Under the pieces are notes generated by a model. That model was not told where the DNA came from and searched no databases. It saw nothing but the letters and a program-made list of their open reading frames with translations. From Parasedimentitalea psychrophila (GTDB lineage Bacteria > Pseudomonadota > Alphaproteobacteria > Rhodobacterales > Rhodobacteraceae): 64,000 bases of DNA. Positions 8,733 through 18,038 of this stretch are shown piece after piece. The stretch spans positions 1 through 64,000 of the forward strand of contig NZ_CP127247.1 of NCBI RefSeq assembly GCF_030285785.1, read 5' to 3'. Position 1 is the first letter of the stretch. The number at the start of each line of letters is the position of its first letter. A program made the position numbers and the translations under genes.

Positions 8733-8809
8733 GATCCCTTTCATCTGGCAAAAAATATCCCAGGGGTGAATTGCCGCCCTGGCGGCAAGAGGGGGCAGCG
8801 CCCCCCCCT
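8733..8809. repeat. intergenic repeat family (CCCTTTCATCTGGC...), copy 1
   Basis: A block beginning CCCTTTCATCTGGC, then AAAATATCCC and GGGG, followed by a hairpin (TTGCCGCC - CT - GGCGGCAA) and a GGGGGCAGCGCCCCC palindrome. The same header recurs at 12122 and 39132. It lies downstream of the VOC gene on the minus strand, so the GC-rich hairpins may serve as its terminator. Confidence 0.6.
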
Positions 8810-9236
8810 AGTAGCCGTTCCAGCAAAACGCGCCCTGCGCCGACAGGGGCGAAAACGGATTATGGGCCACCTCCCACAACTGCCCGTCCGGGGCGCGGAA
8901 ATAGCCATGGTGTCCACCCCAAAACACATCCGTGGCCGCTTTCAAAATTTCGGCCCCAGCGGCTTCAGCAGCCGCCAGCACCTGCGCCACATCCTCCCTG
9001 GTGCGGGTGTTATAGCTCAGCGAGACGCCGCCCTTGCCCAGCTCAGACACTGGCAATCCAACCTCGTCAGCCAAGGCCTGCAGCGGATACAGCCCCAGCG
9101 TTTGCGAGATCAGATCAAAGGCAATCACCCCATCCGGGCTCTCCGCCCGTTTCCAGCCCAGCGCCTCATAGAATGCAGCCGCCTCCTGCATATCCTCGAC
9201 CCCCAATGTAATCAGGCTAACACGTTGTTCCATCAT
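8808..9236 (-). CDS. VOC (glyoxalase/bleomycin-resistance/dioxygenase) family protein
   Basis: A 142-residue protein with one vicinal-oxygen-chelate module pair: RVSLITLGVEDMQEAAAFYEALGW at the start and GGHHGYFRAPDGQLWEVAHNP near the end, where the histidine and glutamate metal ligands normally sit. The ligand and reaction are unknown. The start overlaps the upstream hydrolase stop by 4 bases (ATGA), so it is the last gene of a three-gene minus-strand operon with two alpha/beta hydrolases. Confidence 0.85.
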   Translation of the reverse strand: MMEQRVSLITLGVEDMQEAAAFYEALGWKRAESPDGVIAFDLISQTLGLYPLQALADEVGLPVSELGKGGVSLSYNTRTREDVAQVLAAAEAAGAEILKAATDVFWGGHHGYFRAPDGQLWEVAHNPFSPLSAQGAFCWNGY

Positions 9237-10225
9237 TCAATCCCCTGTTCCTTCAACCACTTTAAAAACCCTAAAACCGCCGCATCCGTCTGCCCCGGAG
9301 ACATAATCTCCCCAGCAATGACATGCGCATTCGGGTCATCCCCCGCCCCCAGGTTGACTGTCTGAATACTGACCGCGCCGCCCCAGCGCCCGGCGATCTC
9401 AACCGACAGGTCCGGCCGCACTACGCGGTCCTGCTGCGACAGCCAGAACAACGCCGGAATGCGGATCGGCCCCAGATCCAATTTCGCCACCTTATCAACC
9501 AGCGCCGCCATCGGCAGCACCGCCACCGACGGATATGAATTGGTCCAATAGGTCGCATGGTCGCCGTTGCGCGCCGGGAACGATCGTTGCGACCCCGCCA
9601 GCGGCGGCAGCCAGTACCGCGCTGCAGGCAGCGTCAGCAGCGGCGTCAGCGGATTATTGATGCGGTAATTCGGCGACACAAAGATCATCGCAGCCACCTG
9701 TCGCGACAGTTCAGCGTCCAGCGCCGCCGCCGTCGCCAGGGCGGCGCCGGTTGAGGTGGCAATCACCACCACCCGCTCCCCCACCTGGCGCGCCGCCGCC
9801 AGCCCCTCGGCCAGATCCATCATCCAGTCATTGACTGTCGCCTGCGCCATCGCCTCGCCCGATCGGCCATGGCCACGCAACCGGGTGAACACCAGATTGG
9901 CGCCCAGCGCCTCGGCCACCCGATCCGGCACCGGCCGGATTTCCTCGGATGTTGCCGAAAACCCATGCACATAGAGCACCGAGACCGGCGTGCGCTGTTC
10001 CTTGAACCCGTCGCGCCAGATCACCCGTTTTTCGGTGCCGGGGGTGATATCGGTAAAGCGGCTCTCAATGCTTTCAAAATAGACCTGCACCCCTTCGCCA
10101 AACCGTCGCGGCTCAAACGAGGCCCGGAAATCCACCACTTCATAAGGCCCAAAGCGCCACAGTCCGGCGCCAACCAGCCCCAGCGCCAGCAGCGCCCGGC
10201 CCAGCCCTTTGCCAAACCGCCGCAT
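9233..10225 (-). CDS. membrane-anchored alpha/beta hydrolase
   Basis: A 330-residue protein. Residues 8-24 (GRALLALGLVGAGLWRF) form a hydrophobic N-terminal segment after a basic start, a signal anchor or signal peptide. The hydrolase core follows: VLYVHGFSATSEE (oxyanion hole), VIATSTGAALA (nucleophile elbow, S in ATSTG), LSQQDRVV (acid) and PNAHVIAG (histidine region). Probably an esterase facing the periplasm. It shares one base with the upstream hydrolase stop (TGATG) and overlaps the VOC gene by 4 bases, so all three are translationally coupled. Confidence 0.83.
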   Translation of the reverse strand: MRRFGKGLGRALLALGLVGAGLWRFGPYEVVDFRASFEPRRFGEGVQVYFESIESRFTDITPGTEKRVIWRDGFKEQRTPVSVLYVHGFSATSEEIRPVPDRVAEALGANLVFTRLRGHGRSGEAMAQATVNDWMMDLAEGLAAARQVGERVVVIATSTGAALATAAALDAELSRQVAAMIFVSPNYRINNPLTPLLTLPAARYWLPPLAGSQRSFPARNGDHATYWTNSYPSVAVLPMAALVDKVAKLDLGPIRIPALFWLSQQDRVVRPDLSVEIAGRWGGAVSIQTVNLGAGDDPNAHVIAGEIMSPGQTDAAVLGFLKWLKEQGIE

Positions 10226-10974
10226 CAGGCGCTCCCCAGCACGTCAACAACAGCATCCTCGATCAACCCCAGACAGGTCGCATCCGAGAACCGGTGATCG
10301 CCCCCCTTGACCAGTGTCAGCCGCATGTCATCACAGGTCGCATGATCCAGCAACCGCAGCGCCGTTGCAGTGGACACAGCCGTGTCAGCGGTTCCCTGCA
10401 AACAGCGCACCGCAAACGGCAGGCTCAGCGGCGCCCGCAGCACCAGGTGATGGCGGCCATCCTCGATCATCCGCTTTGAAATGATATAGGGCTCCATATA
10501 ATCGCTCGGCATCTCCACATGGCCGATCTCCTCCAGCGCCTGCTTCTGCGCCTCGGTGAAATTCGCCCAATAGCCATCCTCGGTAAAATCCGGAGCCGCC
10601 GCCACCGTCACCATGCTATGAATGCGCTCTGGCAATGCCCGGGCCAGCAGCAGTGCCTGCCATCCGCCCATCGACGATCCCACCACCACGATGGGCCCTG
10701 CGGTCAGCGCCAATACCGCTGCCACCGTATCCTGATGCCAGTCGCCAATGCAGCCTGCCTCAAACCGGCCCGAGCTTTGCCCATGACCCGAGTAATCAAA
10801 CCGCAAGAAGGCCCGCCCCTGCGCCTTGGCCCAGGCCTCCAGAGAGACCGCCTTGGTGCCCTCCATATCGGATTTCAAGCCACCTAGAAACACCACCCAG
10901 GGGCCCCGCCCCTCACTGCGGTGATAGGCAATGCGGCGCCCCTGCGGGCTGTCAAAAAACTCTGTGGCGGACAT
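10225..10974 (-). CDS. alpha/beta hydrolase, ABHD10-like
   Basis: 249 residues. WVVFLGGLKSDMEGTKA, then RFDYSGHGQSSG, the nucleophile elbow VVGSSMGGWQALL and the C-terminal VKGGDHRFSD are the pattern of alphaproteobacterial hydrolases related to the thioesterase ABHD10. The start at 10974 is chosen because GGGAG lies 7 bases upstream; a longer frame to 11067 has no ribosome site. First gene of the hydrolase-hydrolase-VOC operon, divergent from the DUF4105 gene. Confidence 0.83.
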   Translation of the reverse strand: MSATEFFDSPQGRRIAYHRSEGRGPWVVFLGGLKSDMEGTKAVSLEAWAKAQGRAFLRFDYSGHGQSSGRFEAGCIGDWHQDTVAAVLALTAGPIVVVGSSMGGWQALLLARALPERIHSMVTVAAAPDFTEDGYWANFTEAQKQALEEIGHVEMPSDYMEPYIISKRMIEDGRHHLVLRAPLSLPFAVRCLQGTADTAVSTATALRLLDHATCDDMRLTLVKGGDHRFSDATCLGLIEDAVVDVLGSA

Positions 10975-11112
10975 ATCTGATCTCCCTGCTTTCCCCCAGA
11001 TGTGGCACGCGCCGCCCAAGCCTGCAATTGATGATCGCACATCGGTGGCGGCATCCGCTGTTTGCATGGGGCGCCAACTGGTCCATAAGGTCGCAACATT
11101 CTGAGGTGCCCG

Positions 11113-12117
11113 GTGTTCAAGATTTTGAGAATTTCCCTGACTGCAGCCCTGCTGCTCGGCTTGGCATGTCTGACAGTCTGGGCCACTTTGGCGCTGTGGT
11201 ACCGGCTGCCGTTTGGCCTGCCCCTCCGCCTGGTGATGTCCGGCGGCTTTGCCCTGCTGGGGCTGGCCGTGAGTGCCGCCCTGTTCACCCCCCGCAGATT
11301 ACGCGCCCTGGCCACCTTCTGCCTGGCGCTGGCCAGCGTCACCTTTTGGTGGTCCACCCTCACCCCACCGGCTGTGGCCAACTGGGCCCCGGATGTCGCG
11401 CGCCAGGTCACCGGTCAAATCAACGGCGATACCCTCATCCTGACAGATCTGCGAAACTTCGACTGGAGCACCACAACACAAGCCACCGAACACTGGCAGA
11501 CCCGCTCTTACGACCTGTCCCAGTTGCAAGGCGTCGATCTGTTCATGTCCTACTGGGCCGGCCCCGAAATGGCCCATATGATCGTCAGCTTCACCTTTGC
11601 CAATGCCGCGCCCATCGCCTGGTCGGTCGAGGTCCGCCGCCAGATCGGCGGCGGCTTCTCCCCCCTAGCGGATCTGTTCAAGAGCAACACCCTGGTGATC
11701 ATCGCCGCAGATGAGCGCGACGTGATCGGCACCCGCAGCAATATCCGCGGCGAAGACGTGCAGCTCTATCGCATCAACACCCCCCCAGCCAAAGCCCGCG
11801 CCCTGCTGCTGCAATACGTCGAGGCCGCCAATGCGCTGGCCGCCCGGCCACAATGGTACAATTCCCTGACCACAAACTGCACCACCGTAGTGATGTCGAT
11901 GATCCGCACCCTGGTCGACGAAATGCCGCTGGACTGGCGGGTGCTGGCCAATGGCTACCTGCCCGGTTACGCCTATGATCGGGGGGTGCTGGCCAGCCAG
12001 TTGCCACTGGCCGAACTGCGCGCCCAGAGTCACATCGCAGGTCGCGCCACAGATTTCGGACTCAATCCCGGCTTCTCCGCCGCTATCCGCAGTGGCGTAC
12101 CCTCGCCACTGAACTGA
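11113..12117 (+). CDS. DUF4105 / Lnb N-terminal periplasmic domain protein
   Basis: A 334-residue protein with two or three N-terminal membrane segments (about residues 5-27, 39-58 and 64-84) and a C-terminal extracytoplasmic domain. The domain contains FMSYWAGPEMAHMIVSFTF and YNSLTTNCTTVVMSMI; the NCTT cysteine is characteristic of DUF4105, now linked to Lnb lipoprotein transacylases. Whether this protein modifies lipoproteins is not shown. The GTG start at 11113 has GAGG 6 bases upstream. Confidence 0.75.
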   Translation: MFKILRISLTAALLLGLACLTVWATLALWYRLPFGLPLRLVMSGGFALLGLAVSAALFTPRRLRALATFCLALASVTFWWSTLTPPAVANWAPDVARQVTGQINGDTLILTDLRNFDWSTTTQATEHWQTRSYDLSQLQGVDLFMSYWAGPEMAHMIVSFTFANAAPIAWSVEVRRQIGGGFSPLADLFKSNTLVIIAADERDVIGTRSNIRGEDVQLYRINTPPAKARALLLQYVEAANALAARPQWYNSLTTNCTTVVMSMIRTLVDEMPLDWRVLANGYLPGYAYDRGVLASQLPLAELRAQSHIAGRATDFGLNPGFSAAIRSGVPSPLN

Positions 12118-12121
12118 CCTC

Positions 12122-12180
12122 GGATCCCTTTCATCTGGCTGAAAATATCCCGGGGAGCGCGAGGGGCTGGCCCCTCGCTC
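12122..12180. repeat. intergenic repeat family, copy 2, with terminator hairpin
   Basis: Starts five bases after the DUF4105 stop with the same header (GATCCCTTTCATCTGGC, then AAAATATCCCGGGG) as copy 1. It ends in a perfect 8-bp stem GCGAGGGG - CTGG - CCCCTCGC (12159-12178). Position suggests it works as the terminator of the DUF4105 gene. TTGACA at 12191-12196 just beyond may be part of the thrS promoter, but no good -10 box follows. Confidence 0.6.
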
Positions 12181-12284
12181 CTTCCCTCGCTTGACAGCCC
12201 CCTCGCCCCCTGCCAAACGGGAAAAACACATATACCCGCAACCGGGCGTTCAGTGGGCGCCAAACCGACGAGGAGTGCCAATAG

Positions 12285-14243
12285 ATGGCCACCGACTCCC
12301 AGAAAATCTCCCTTACTTTCCCCGATGGCAATGCCCGCAGCTACGACGCAGGCATCACCGCCGCCCAGGTCGCCGCAGACATTTCGTCGTCGCTGGCCAA
12401 AAAAGCCATTTCCGCCACCTACAATGATCAGCACTGGGACCTGCAGTGGCCGATCGCCGCCGACGGCGCCATCGCCCTACACACCCTAAAGGACGAGGCC
12501 CAGGCCAACGAGCTGATCCGCCACGATCTGGCCCATATCATGGCCCGCGCCGTACAGGCGCTGTGGCCCGACACCAAGGTCACCATCGGCCCGGTGATCG
12601 ACAATGGCTGGTACTATGATTTTGACCGCGCCGAGCCCTTCACCCCCGAAGATCTGGGCGTGATCGAAAAAGAGATGAAGAAAATCATCAACAAGCGCGA
12701 GCCTGTCACCACCGAGGTCTGGGACCGTCAGCGCGCCATTGATTTCTACACCAGTAATGATGAACCCTATAAGGTCGAGCTGATCGACGGTATTCCCGGC
12801 GACGAGCCGCTGCGCATGTATTGGCACGGCGACTGGCAGGACCTCTGCCGAGGCCCGCACCTGGCCCATACCGGCCAGGTTCCCGGTGACAGCTTTAAAC
12901 TGATGTCGATCGCCGGCGCCTACTGGCGCGGCGACAGTGACCGCGCCATGTTGCAGCGGATCTATGGCGTTGCCTTCACCGGCAAGGAAAAGCTCAAGGC
13001 GCACCTGCACATGCTGGAGGAAGCCGCCAAGCGCGACCACCGCAAGCTGGGCCGCGAGATGAACCTGTTCCACATGCAGGAGGAGGCGCCGGGCCAGATC
13101 TTCTGGCACCCCAACGGCTGGACCATCTACACCGAGCTGCAGGACTACATGCGCCGCAAACAGCGCGCCGATGGCTATGTCGAGGTCAACACCCCGCAAG
13201 TGGTGGATCGCAAGCTGTGGGAGGCCTCGGGCCACTGGGACAAATACCAGGAACACATGTTCATCGTCGAAGTGGACGAAGAGCACGCCCGTGAAAAGAC
13301 CATCAACGCACTGAAGCCAATGAACTGCCCCTGTCACGTGCAGGTCTATAATCAGGGCCTGAAATCCTATCGTGACCTGCCGCTGCGCATGGCTGAATTT
13401 GGCTCCTGCAACCGGTATGAACCCTCGGGCGCGTTGCACGGCATCATGCGGGTGCGCGGCTTCACCCAGGATGACGCGCATATCTTCTGCACCGAAGATC
13501 AGATCGAGGCCGAATGCGCCAAGTTCATCGACTTCCTGTCCTCGGTCTACAAAGACCTCGGGTTTGAGAAGTTCGAGATCATGTTTGCCACCCGCCCGGA
13601 CAAGCGCGTCGGCACCGAGGAAAGCTGGGATCACGTCGAGAACGCGCTGGAAAACGCCATCAAGGCCACCGGCCACGCCTATACGCTGGACGAAGGCGAA
13701 GGCGCCTTCTATGGCCCCAAGCTGGACTTCAAACTGACCGATGCCATTGGCCGGGTCTGGCAGTGCGGCACCTTCCAGGTCGATCCCAACCTGCCGGAAC
13801 GCCTGAACGCCAACTACATCGGCGAAGATGGCGCCAAGCACCGCCCCTATATGCTGCACCGCGCCTGTCTGGGCAGTTTCGAGCGTTTCATCGGCATCCT
13901 GATCGAAAGCCACGCCGGCAAACTGCCGTTCTGGCTGGCGCCACGTCAGGTGGTAGTCGCCTCAATCACCTCAGACTCTGATGCCTATGTGATGGAAGTT
14001 GTGTCTGCGCTGCAAAAAGTCGGGGTGCGGGCCGAAGCCGATATTCGCAACGAGAAGATCAACTACAAAGTCCGCGAACACTCGGTGGGCAAAGTGCCGG
14101 TTATTCTGGCCATTGGTGCGCGCGAAGTTGAAGAACGCAGCGTGTCGATCCGTCGTCTCGGCCAGAAGCAAAGCACCGTCGATAGCCTGGAAAATGTTAC
14201 AAAGCTTCTGGCGCTGGAAGCTACGGCACCTGACCTGCTGTAA
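12285..14243 (+). CDS. thrS: threonyl-tRNA synthetase
   Basis: A 652-residue class II aminoacyl-tRNA synthetase that charges tRNA-Thr. Domain order: N-terminal TGS (residues 1-65), the editing domain with [11 protein letters not shown] and the [13 protein letters not shown] zinc/editing motif, then the catalytic core with [13 protein letters not shown] (zinc cysteine), class II motif 2 around [15 protein letters not shown] and motif 3 around [15 protein letters not shown]. The C-terminal anticodon-binding domain contains [27 protein letters not shown] stands 10 bases before the ATG. Full family length. Confidence 0.98.
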   Translation: MATDSQKISLTFPDGNARSYDAGITAAQVAADISSSLAKKAISATYNDQHWDLQWPIAADGAIALHTLKDEAQANELIRHDLAHIMARAVQALWPDTKVTIGPVIDNGWYYDFDRAEPFTPEDLGVIEKEMKKIINKREPVTTEVWDRQRAIDFYTSNDEPYKVELIDGIPGDEPLRMYWHGDWQDLCRGPHLAHTGQVPGDSFKLMSIAGAYWRGDSDRAMLQRIYGVAFTGKEKLKAHLHMLEEAAKRDHRKLGREMNLFHMQEEAPGQIFWHPNGWTIYTELQDYMRRKQRADGYVEVNTPQVVDRKLWEASGHWDKYQEHMFIVEVDEEHAREKTINALKPMNCPCHVQVYNQGLKSYRDLPLRMAEFGSCNRYEPSGALHGIMRVRGFTQDDAHIFCTEDQIEAECAKFIDFLSSVYKDLGFEKFEIMFATRPDKRVGTEESWDHVENALENAIKATGHAYTLDEGEGAFYGPKLDFKLTDAIGRVWQCGTFQVDPNLPERLNANYIGEDGAKHRPYMLHRACLGSFERFIGILIESHAGKLPFWLAPRQVVVASITSDSDAYVMEVVSALQKVGVRAEADIRNEKINYKVREHSVGKVPVILAIGAREVEERSVSIRRLGQKQSTVDSLENVTKLLALEATAPDLL

Positions 14244-14266
14244 CATTTGTCGCCAATAGACCTATT

Positions 14267-14290
14267 TCCGGCCCCAACTGTGGGGCCGGA
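14267..14290 (+). terminator. hairpin terminator downstream of thrS
   Basis: TCCGGCCCCA - ACTG - TGGGGCCGGA forms a perfect 10-bp stem 23 bases after the thrS stop. There is no proper T-run, so its efficiency is uncertain. Confidence 0.65.
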
Positions 14291-14462
14291 TTACGCTCGC
14301 AACACCCCAACACCCTAAAAACACACAATTTTTAACCGCAACCTCTGTCACATAATCTGACGGGCGCGTGACACACAGGCTCGTGTCTTCAATCTGCGCT
14401 AACGGTCCGCTAGGGTTTGTCTGTCACCACACAGCAAGCTTTATAACAAAAGGACCTCCCCG

Positions 14463-14768
14463 ATGTCGAACACTGCAAGAACCCTTGTTGTCGCCAGCGC
14501 CGTCGCTGCTGCACTGGCCGCTGCCGCCACCACTCCCGTTGCGGCTCAGTCCAAAGAGAAATGTTATGGCGTGTCGCTGGCAGGGCAGAACGACTGCGCC
14601 GCCGGACCTGGCACCACCTGTGCCGGCACCTCGGTCACCGATTATCAGGGCAATGCCTGGACCCTGGTCGACGCTGGATCCTGCCTCGGCATGGAGCTGC
14701 CGCAAATGGCAGACGGCACCGCCCGCATGGGTTCCCTTGAGGCGCTGGAGCGCGACATTCCGGCCTAA
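14463..14768 (+). CDS. bufA1: bufferin precursor peptide BufA1 (DUF2282)
   Basis: A 101-residue peptide with a Sec signal sequence (residues 1-29, ending TTPVAAQ). The mature part has exactly four cysteines: C34 (KEKCYG), C45 (GQNDCAAG), C53 (GTTCAGTS) and C74 (AGSCLG). This spacing is that of DUF2282/BufA1. Family knowledge: bufferins are RiPP-like periplasmic copper-binding proteins in which core cysteines are converted to 5-thiooxazole groups by BufB with BufC. The start has AAAAGGA about 9 bases upstream. The leader (14291-14462) holds TGTCAC / GTGACA inverted half-sites that might bind a regulator. First gene of bufA1-bufB-bufC-bufD. Confidence 0.85.
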   Translation: MSNTARTLVVASAVAAALAAAATTPVAAQSKEKCYGVSLAGQNDCAAGPGTTCAGTSVTDYQGNAWTLVDAGSCLGMELPQMADGTARMGSLEALERDIPA

Positions 14769-14875
14769 GCCAAGACTTCGGCGGGGCTGGGTCCTTTTTG
14801 CCCCGCCCCGCCCGTCCTCGCCAGCCCTCGCCAGCCCCAGACCACCCTGCCCCGACCAGACGAGAGAACAGTGCC

Positions 14876-15733
14876 ATGCAGGACAGCTATGATCCCCCCA
14901 GCCGACTGCCGATTGCTGCCGGGGTTGGCTATAAACCGCAGCATTTTACCCAGATACTGGACACCCCCGGCCGCGTGCGCTGGCTGGAGATCCACGCCGA
15001 GAACTACATGGGGGATGGGGGTCGCCCGCTGGCCCAACTGCGCCGCCTGTCCGAGAAATTCGCCATATCGGTTCACGGTGTCGGCCTCAGCATCGGTGGC
15101 GAGGCACCGCTGGACCCGGCCCATCTGGCCCGGCTGAAACATCTGGTCAACTGGCTCAACCCGGCCAGCTTCTCGGAACATCTGGCCTGGTCCACCCATA
15201 ACAGTCATTTCTACAACGACCTGCTGCCGCTGCCCTATACCACCGACACGCTTGACCGGATCTGTAGCCATATCGACCAGCTGCAGACCGTGATCGGGCG
15301 GCAAATACTGCTGGAAAACCCCTCCAGCTATCTCGCCTTTGACGCGAGCACATGGGCCGAACCCGCCTTCATGGCCGAGATCGCCCGCCGCACCGGCTGT
15401 GGCTTGCTGCTGGACGTCAACAACGTCTTTGTCTCGGCCAGTAACCTCGATTTCTCGCCGCAGGGCTATATCGACGCCTTTGCCCTCGACAAGGTTGGAG
15501 AAATCCACCTCGGTGGCCACGACACCGACCGCGACGACAACGGCAAACCGCTGCTGATCGACAGCCACGGGCGCGAGGTGGCTGATCCGGTCTGGGCGCT
15601 CCTAGACTACACACTGCACCGCTCTGGGCCGCGACCTGTTCTGGTCGAATGGGACAATGACATCCCCGACTGGCCACTGCTGGCCGCCGAAGCGGCCCGT
15701 GCCGCCACCGCCTTGCAACGGGCAACGGCATGA
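14876..15733 (+). CDS. bufB: MNIO family peptide-modifying oxygenase BufB (DUF692)
   Basis: A 285-residue TIM-barrel protein of the multinuclear non-heme iron-dependent oxidase (MNIO, formerly DUF692) family, related to MbnB. Visible metal-ligand regions include WLEIHAENYMGDGG, ISVHGVGLSIGG, FSEHLAW, LLENPSSY, LLLDVNNVFVS and EIHLGGHDTD. It should act on BufA1 in the cytoplasm before export. The start ATG at 14876 follows GAGAG; 107 bases separate it from bufA1. Its last 4 bases overlap bufC (ATGA). Confidence 0.9.
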   Translation: MQDSYDPPSRLPIAAGVGYKPQHFTQILDTPGRVRWLEIHAENYMGDGGRPLAQLRRLSEKFAISVHGVGLSIGGEAPLDPAHLARLKHLVNWLNPASFSEHLAWSTHNSHFYNDLLPLPYTTDTLDRICSHIDQLQTVIGRQILLENPSSYLAFDASTWAEPAFMAEIARRTGCGLLLDVNNVFVSASNLDFSPQGYIDAFALDKVGEIHLGGHDTDRDDNGKPLLIDSHGREVADPVWALLDYTLHRSGPRPVLVEWDNDIPDWPLLAAEAARAATALQRATA

Positions 15734-16485
15734 GCGTCAGCCAAAGCCAATTCACCCGCGTCCTGATGGACCCCAACTTACCGGTCCCCGACGGGTTATC
15801 TGATGCCCAGTCAGGCCCTGCCGGACGCCGGTTTAACGTTTACCGCAACAATGTCGCGGTCTCCCTGACCGAGGCCATGCACGCCGCCTTTCCAGTCATT
15901 GCCAAGCTGCTGGGCAAGGAAAACATGGATGGTCTGTCAGGTCTGTACCTGCGCGCCCACCCGCCATCCTCGCCGCTGATGATGTTCTATGGCGCGTCTT
16001 TCCCGGCGTTTCTGGCAGCGACAGAGCAGTTGAACCACCTGGGCTATTTGCCGGATGTAGCGCGCCTGGAACTGGCTTTGCGCCGCGCCTACCACGCTGC
16101 CGACGCCAGCCCGATTGCCGCCGAAGCACTGGCCAGGATCCCGCCCGAGGATCTGATGCAAACCAGGGTTACTCTGGCCCCATCGGTACAGGTGATCGCC
16201 TCAAGCTGGCCAATTTTTGACATCTGGCGCTTCAACACCACCAAAGGCGCTGCCAAACCCAAAGCCCTGGCTCAGGATGTGCTGATCACCCGCCCCGAGT
16301 TCGACCCGATCCCCCAACCGCTGCCTGCTGGCGGCGCATGCTGGATTTCTGCCCTGATGCAGGGCGCAACCATTGGCGACGCGCATCAGGCGACGCGGAT
16401 AACAACCGCCGAATTCGACCTTGGGACAACACTCACCCTGCTGTTGCAAGGCGGCGCTATCATCAATTTGGACAATAAAGGATAA
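15730..16485 (+). CDS. bufC: BufC-type partner protein (DUF2063, HvfC/BufC family)
   Basis: A 251-residue protein with the HvfC/BufC N-terminal helical domain (residues about 5-90: FNVYRNNVAVSLTEAMHAAFPVIAKLLG) followed by a second domain ending in a beta-rich tail. By analogy with MbnC it binds the precursor and presents it to the MNIO enzyme. Starts inside the bufB stop (ATGA overlap), which implies tight stoichiometric coupling. Confidence 0.85.
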   Translation: MSVSQSQFTRVLMDPNLPVPDGLSDAQSGPAGRRFNVYRNNVAVSLTEAMHAAFPVIAKLLGKENMDGLSGLYLRAHPPSSPLMMFYGASFPAFLAATEQLNHLGYLPDVARLELALRRAYHAADASPIAAEALARIPPEDLMQTRVTLAPSVQVIASSWPIFDIWRFNTTKGAAKPKALAQDVLITRPEFDPIPQPLPAGGACWISALMQGATIGDAHQATRITTAEFDLGTTLTLLLQGGAIINLDNKG

Positions 16486-16489
16486 CGCC

Positions 16490-17053
16490 ATGCACGCATT
16501 GGTCTCAATTCACAACGCAGCTTTCGACCTGGTTGAACGGGCCGGAAACTGGCTGCTTCCACTGGCCGCCCGCTTTGTCTTTGCCGCCACCTTGCTGATG
16601 TACTTCTGGAACTCTGGCCTGACCAAACTGGGCGACGGGATTTTTGGCCTCGTCAGCCCCTCAATCGGCGCCTATTCGCAAATCTTCCCAAAACAACTCG
16701 AGGCGGTCGGCTATGACACCTCACAACTGGGCGCCTTTCAATGGCTGGTGGTTGTGGCTGGCACCTGGGCCGAATTCATCCTGCCGCTGCTGCTGGTGAT
16801 TGGTCTGGCCACCAGACTGGCCTCGCTTGGCATGATTGGCTTTGTGGTGATGCAGTCACTGACCGATGTTTACGGCCACGGGGTCAGCGATCTCAAAACC
16901 CATGGCGCCTGGTTTGACCGCTTTCCCGACGGGGTGATCCTGGACCAGCGCTTGTTCTGGGTGTTTTTGCTGTCCGTCCTGGTGGTCAAAGGCGCCGGAG
17001 CGATCTCGGTTGATGCGCTGCTGCGACGCCGCGCGCTGCCTGCGCTGGCCTAA
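16490..17053 (+). CDS. bufD: DoxX-family membrane protein (BufD)
   Basis: 187 residues with about four hydrophobic segments (LLPLAARFVFAATLLMYFW, WLVVVAGTWAEFILPLLLVIG, LASLGMIGFVVMQSL, LFWVFLLSVLVVKGAG), a DoxX-type membrane protein. DoxX genes are common last members of bufferin-type operons; the role is unproven. The ATG at 16490, four bases after bufC, is preceded by AAAGGA and is preferred to the longer frame. Confidence 0.82.
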   Translation: MHALVSIHNAAFDLVERAGNWLLPLAARFVFAATLLMYFWNSGLTKLGDGIFGLVSPSIGAYSQIFPKQLEAVGYDTSQLGAFQWLVVVAGTWAEFILPLLLVIGLATRLASLGMIGFVVMQSLTDVYGHGVSDLKTHGAWFDRFPDGVILDQRLFWVFLLSVLVVKGAGAISVDALLRRRALPALA

Positions 17054-17072
17054 TTGTTTGGCACCCAAGGCG

Positions 17073-17098
17073 CTTGCCCGGCGGAGCGGTCGGGCAAG
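17073..17098 (+). terminator. possible terminator of the buf operon
   Basis: CTTGCCCG - 10 nt - CGGGCAAG, 19 bases after the bufD stop. Perfect 8-bp stem, but no T-run. Confidence 0.5.
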
Positions 17099-17116
17099 GC
17101 AAACATTCATCCGCGG

Positions 17117-17485
17117 CTAGAAATGCGCCTTGGGCTCGTCCGGCTTGCCGGCGGCAATCGCCAGAAGGCTTGCCAGACCGGCAAAGCAGATCGGGAACAG
17201 GGTGAAGACGTTAAAGCCAAACCCCAGATACATCCCCGCAGCCGACGCCAGCAACAAGATGCCACCCCACAGCGCCCGCGCTCGTGCCATGGCGCCCCCG
17301 GCAATGGCCAGCATCGGTGACAATACCGCAAAAATCCTCAGTTGGGTGACATGGTCCACCTGTTCAGCCAGGCCCTCGATCTCGCCAAACTGCTCAACCG
17401 CAGTCGAATAACCGTAGCCGGCAAAACCAACCAGCATTCCAATCAGGCCGGCAATAATTCCCAAAACCAGTGCTGCATTGCGCAT
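17117..17485 (-). CDS. small four-helix membrane protein, function unknown
   Basis: 122 residues with about four hydrophobic segments (residues 4-26, 49-66, 70-90 and 92-112) joined by short loops; the second half carries the sequence GGAMARARALWGGILLLASAAG. No catalytic motif. The layout resembles small DUF4064-like membrane proteins, but I do not assign it. It lies between the convergent buf operon and an ArsC-like gene on the same strand. Confidence 0.7.
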   Translation of the reverse strand: MRNAALVLGIIAGLIGMLVGFAGYGYSTAVEQFGEIEGLAEQVDHVTQLRIFAVLSPMLAIAGGAMARARALWGGILLLASAAGMYLGFGFNVFTLFPICFAGLASLLAIAAGKPDEPKAHF

Positions 17486-17527
17486 GTGACATCTCCGTAC
17501 TTGGTCTGCCCCCAGATAGGGCCTGTG

Positions 17528-17845
17528 TCAGCAAACGCCAAGAGCTGACTGAACCTCTTTGCCCCAGCCCAAATACAGCGCGCCATCGCAGTCGATCAAC
17601 GGACGTTTCATCAGCGCCGGATACATCTGCAACAGCTCAATCTGCGGCTTGGCACGGTCCTCGGCAGTCAATCCGCGCCACGTGGTGGATCGTATATTCA
17701 ACAAACTGTCGCCAAATTGCCCCAGTGCGCGGTGCAATACTGCCACCGGGACACCGTCCGCTCGAACATCGACAAAAGCGATTTTTGGCAATTGCTTGAT
17801 TGCCTTACGACATGTATCGCAGTTTTTCAGGCCAAATAATTTCAA
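17528..17845 (-). CDS. ArsC/Spx-family reductase-like protein (YffB type)
   Basis: About 105 residues. LFGLKNCDTCRKAIKQL contains the CxxC motif of the thioredoxin-fold ArsC/Spx family, and LMKRPLIDCDGALYLGW matches the conserved KRPL region. Real arsenate reductases and YffB-like proteins of unknown substrate share this pattern. No ATG is available: GGAG lies before a TTG-TTG pair, so a TTG start at 17845 or 17848 is likely; a TTG at 17863 is also in frame. Confidence 0.78.
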   Translation of the reverse strand: MKLFGLKNCDTCRKAIKQLPKIAFVDVRADGVPVAVLHRALGQFGDSLLNIRSTTWRGLTAEDRAKPQIELLQMYPALMKRPLIDCDGALYLGWGKEVQSALGVC

Positions 17846-18016
17846 CAATTCTCTCCATCTCAAATAAAATTCACCGCAATTTGTGGTAAGGTCTATTTGT
17901 TTTACTTGATTTTTCTTCTAGCCATGTAAAGCTGTCCAAGGTTCACAAGCCACCCTAAACATTGCTTTCTTAAGCTGAAATGCAAGTCACACAAGGGCGG
18001 TTTTGGGGACCGGAAC

Positions 18017-18038
18017 CACTTTGAAATTACTCAAAGTG
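18017..18038 (+). promoter_or_regulatory. hairpin in the cold-shock gene leader
   Basis: CACTTTGA - 6 nt - TCAAAGTG is a perfect 8-bp stem ending 28 bases before the csp start codon and about 10 bases before its AAGGAGA ribosome site. Cold-shock mRNAs often have long structured leaders that act as RNA thermosensors; here that is inference from position. Confidence 0.5.

Noticed and set aside
12486-13913. 475-codon open frame antisense to thrS
   Set aside because: Long antisense frames are common in GC-rich genes; the thrS protein on the plus strand is unmistakable.
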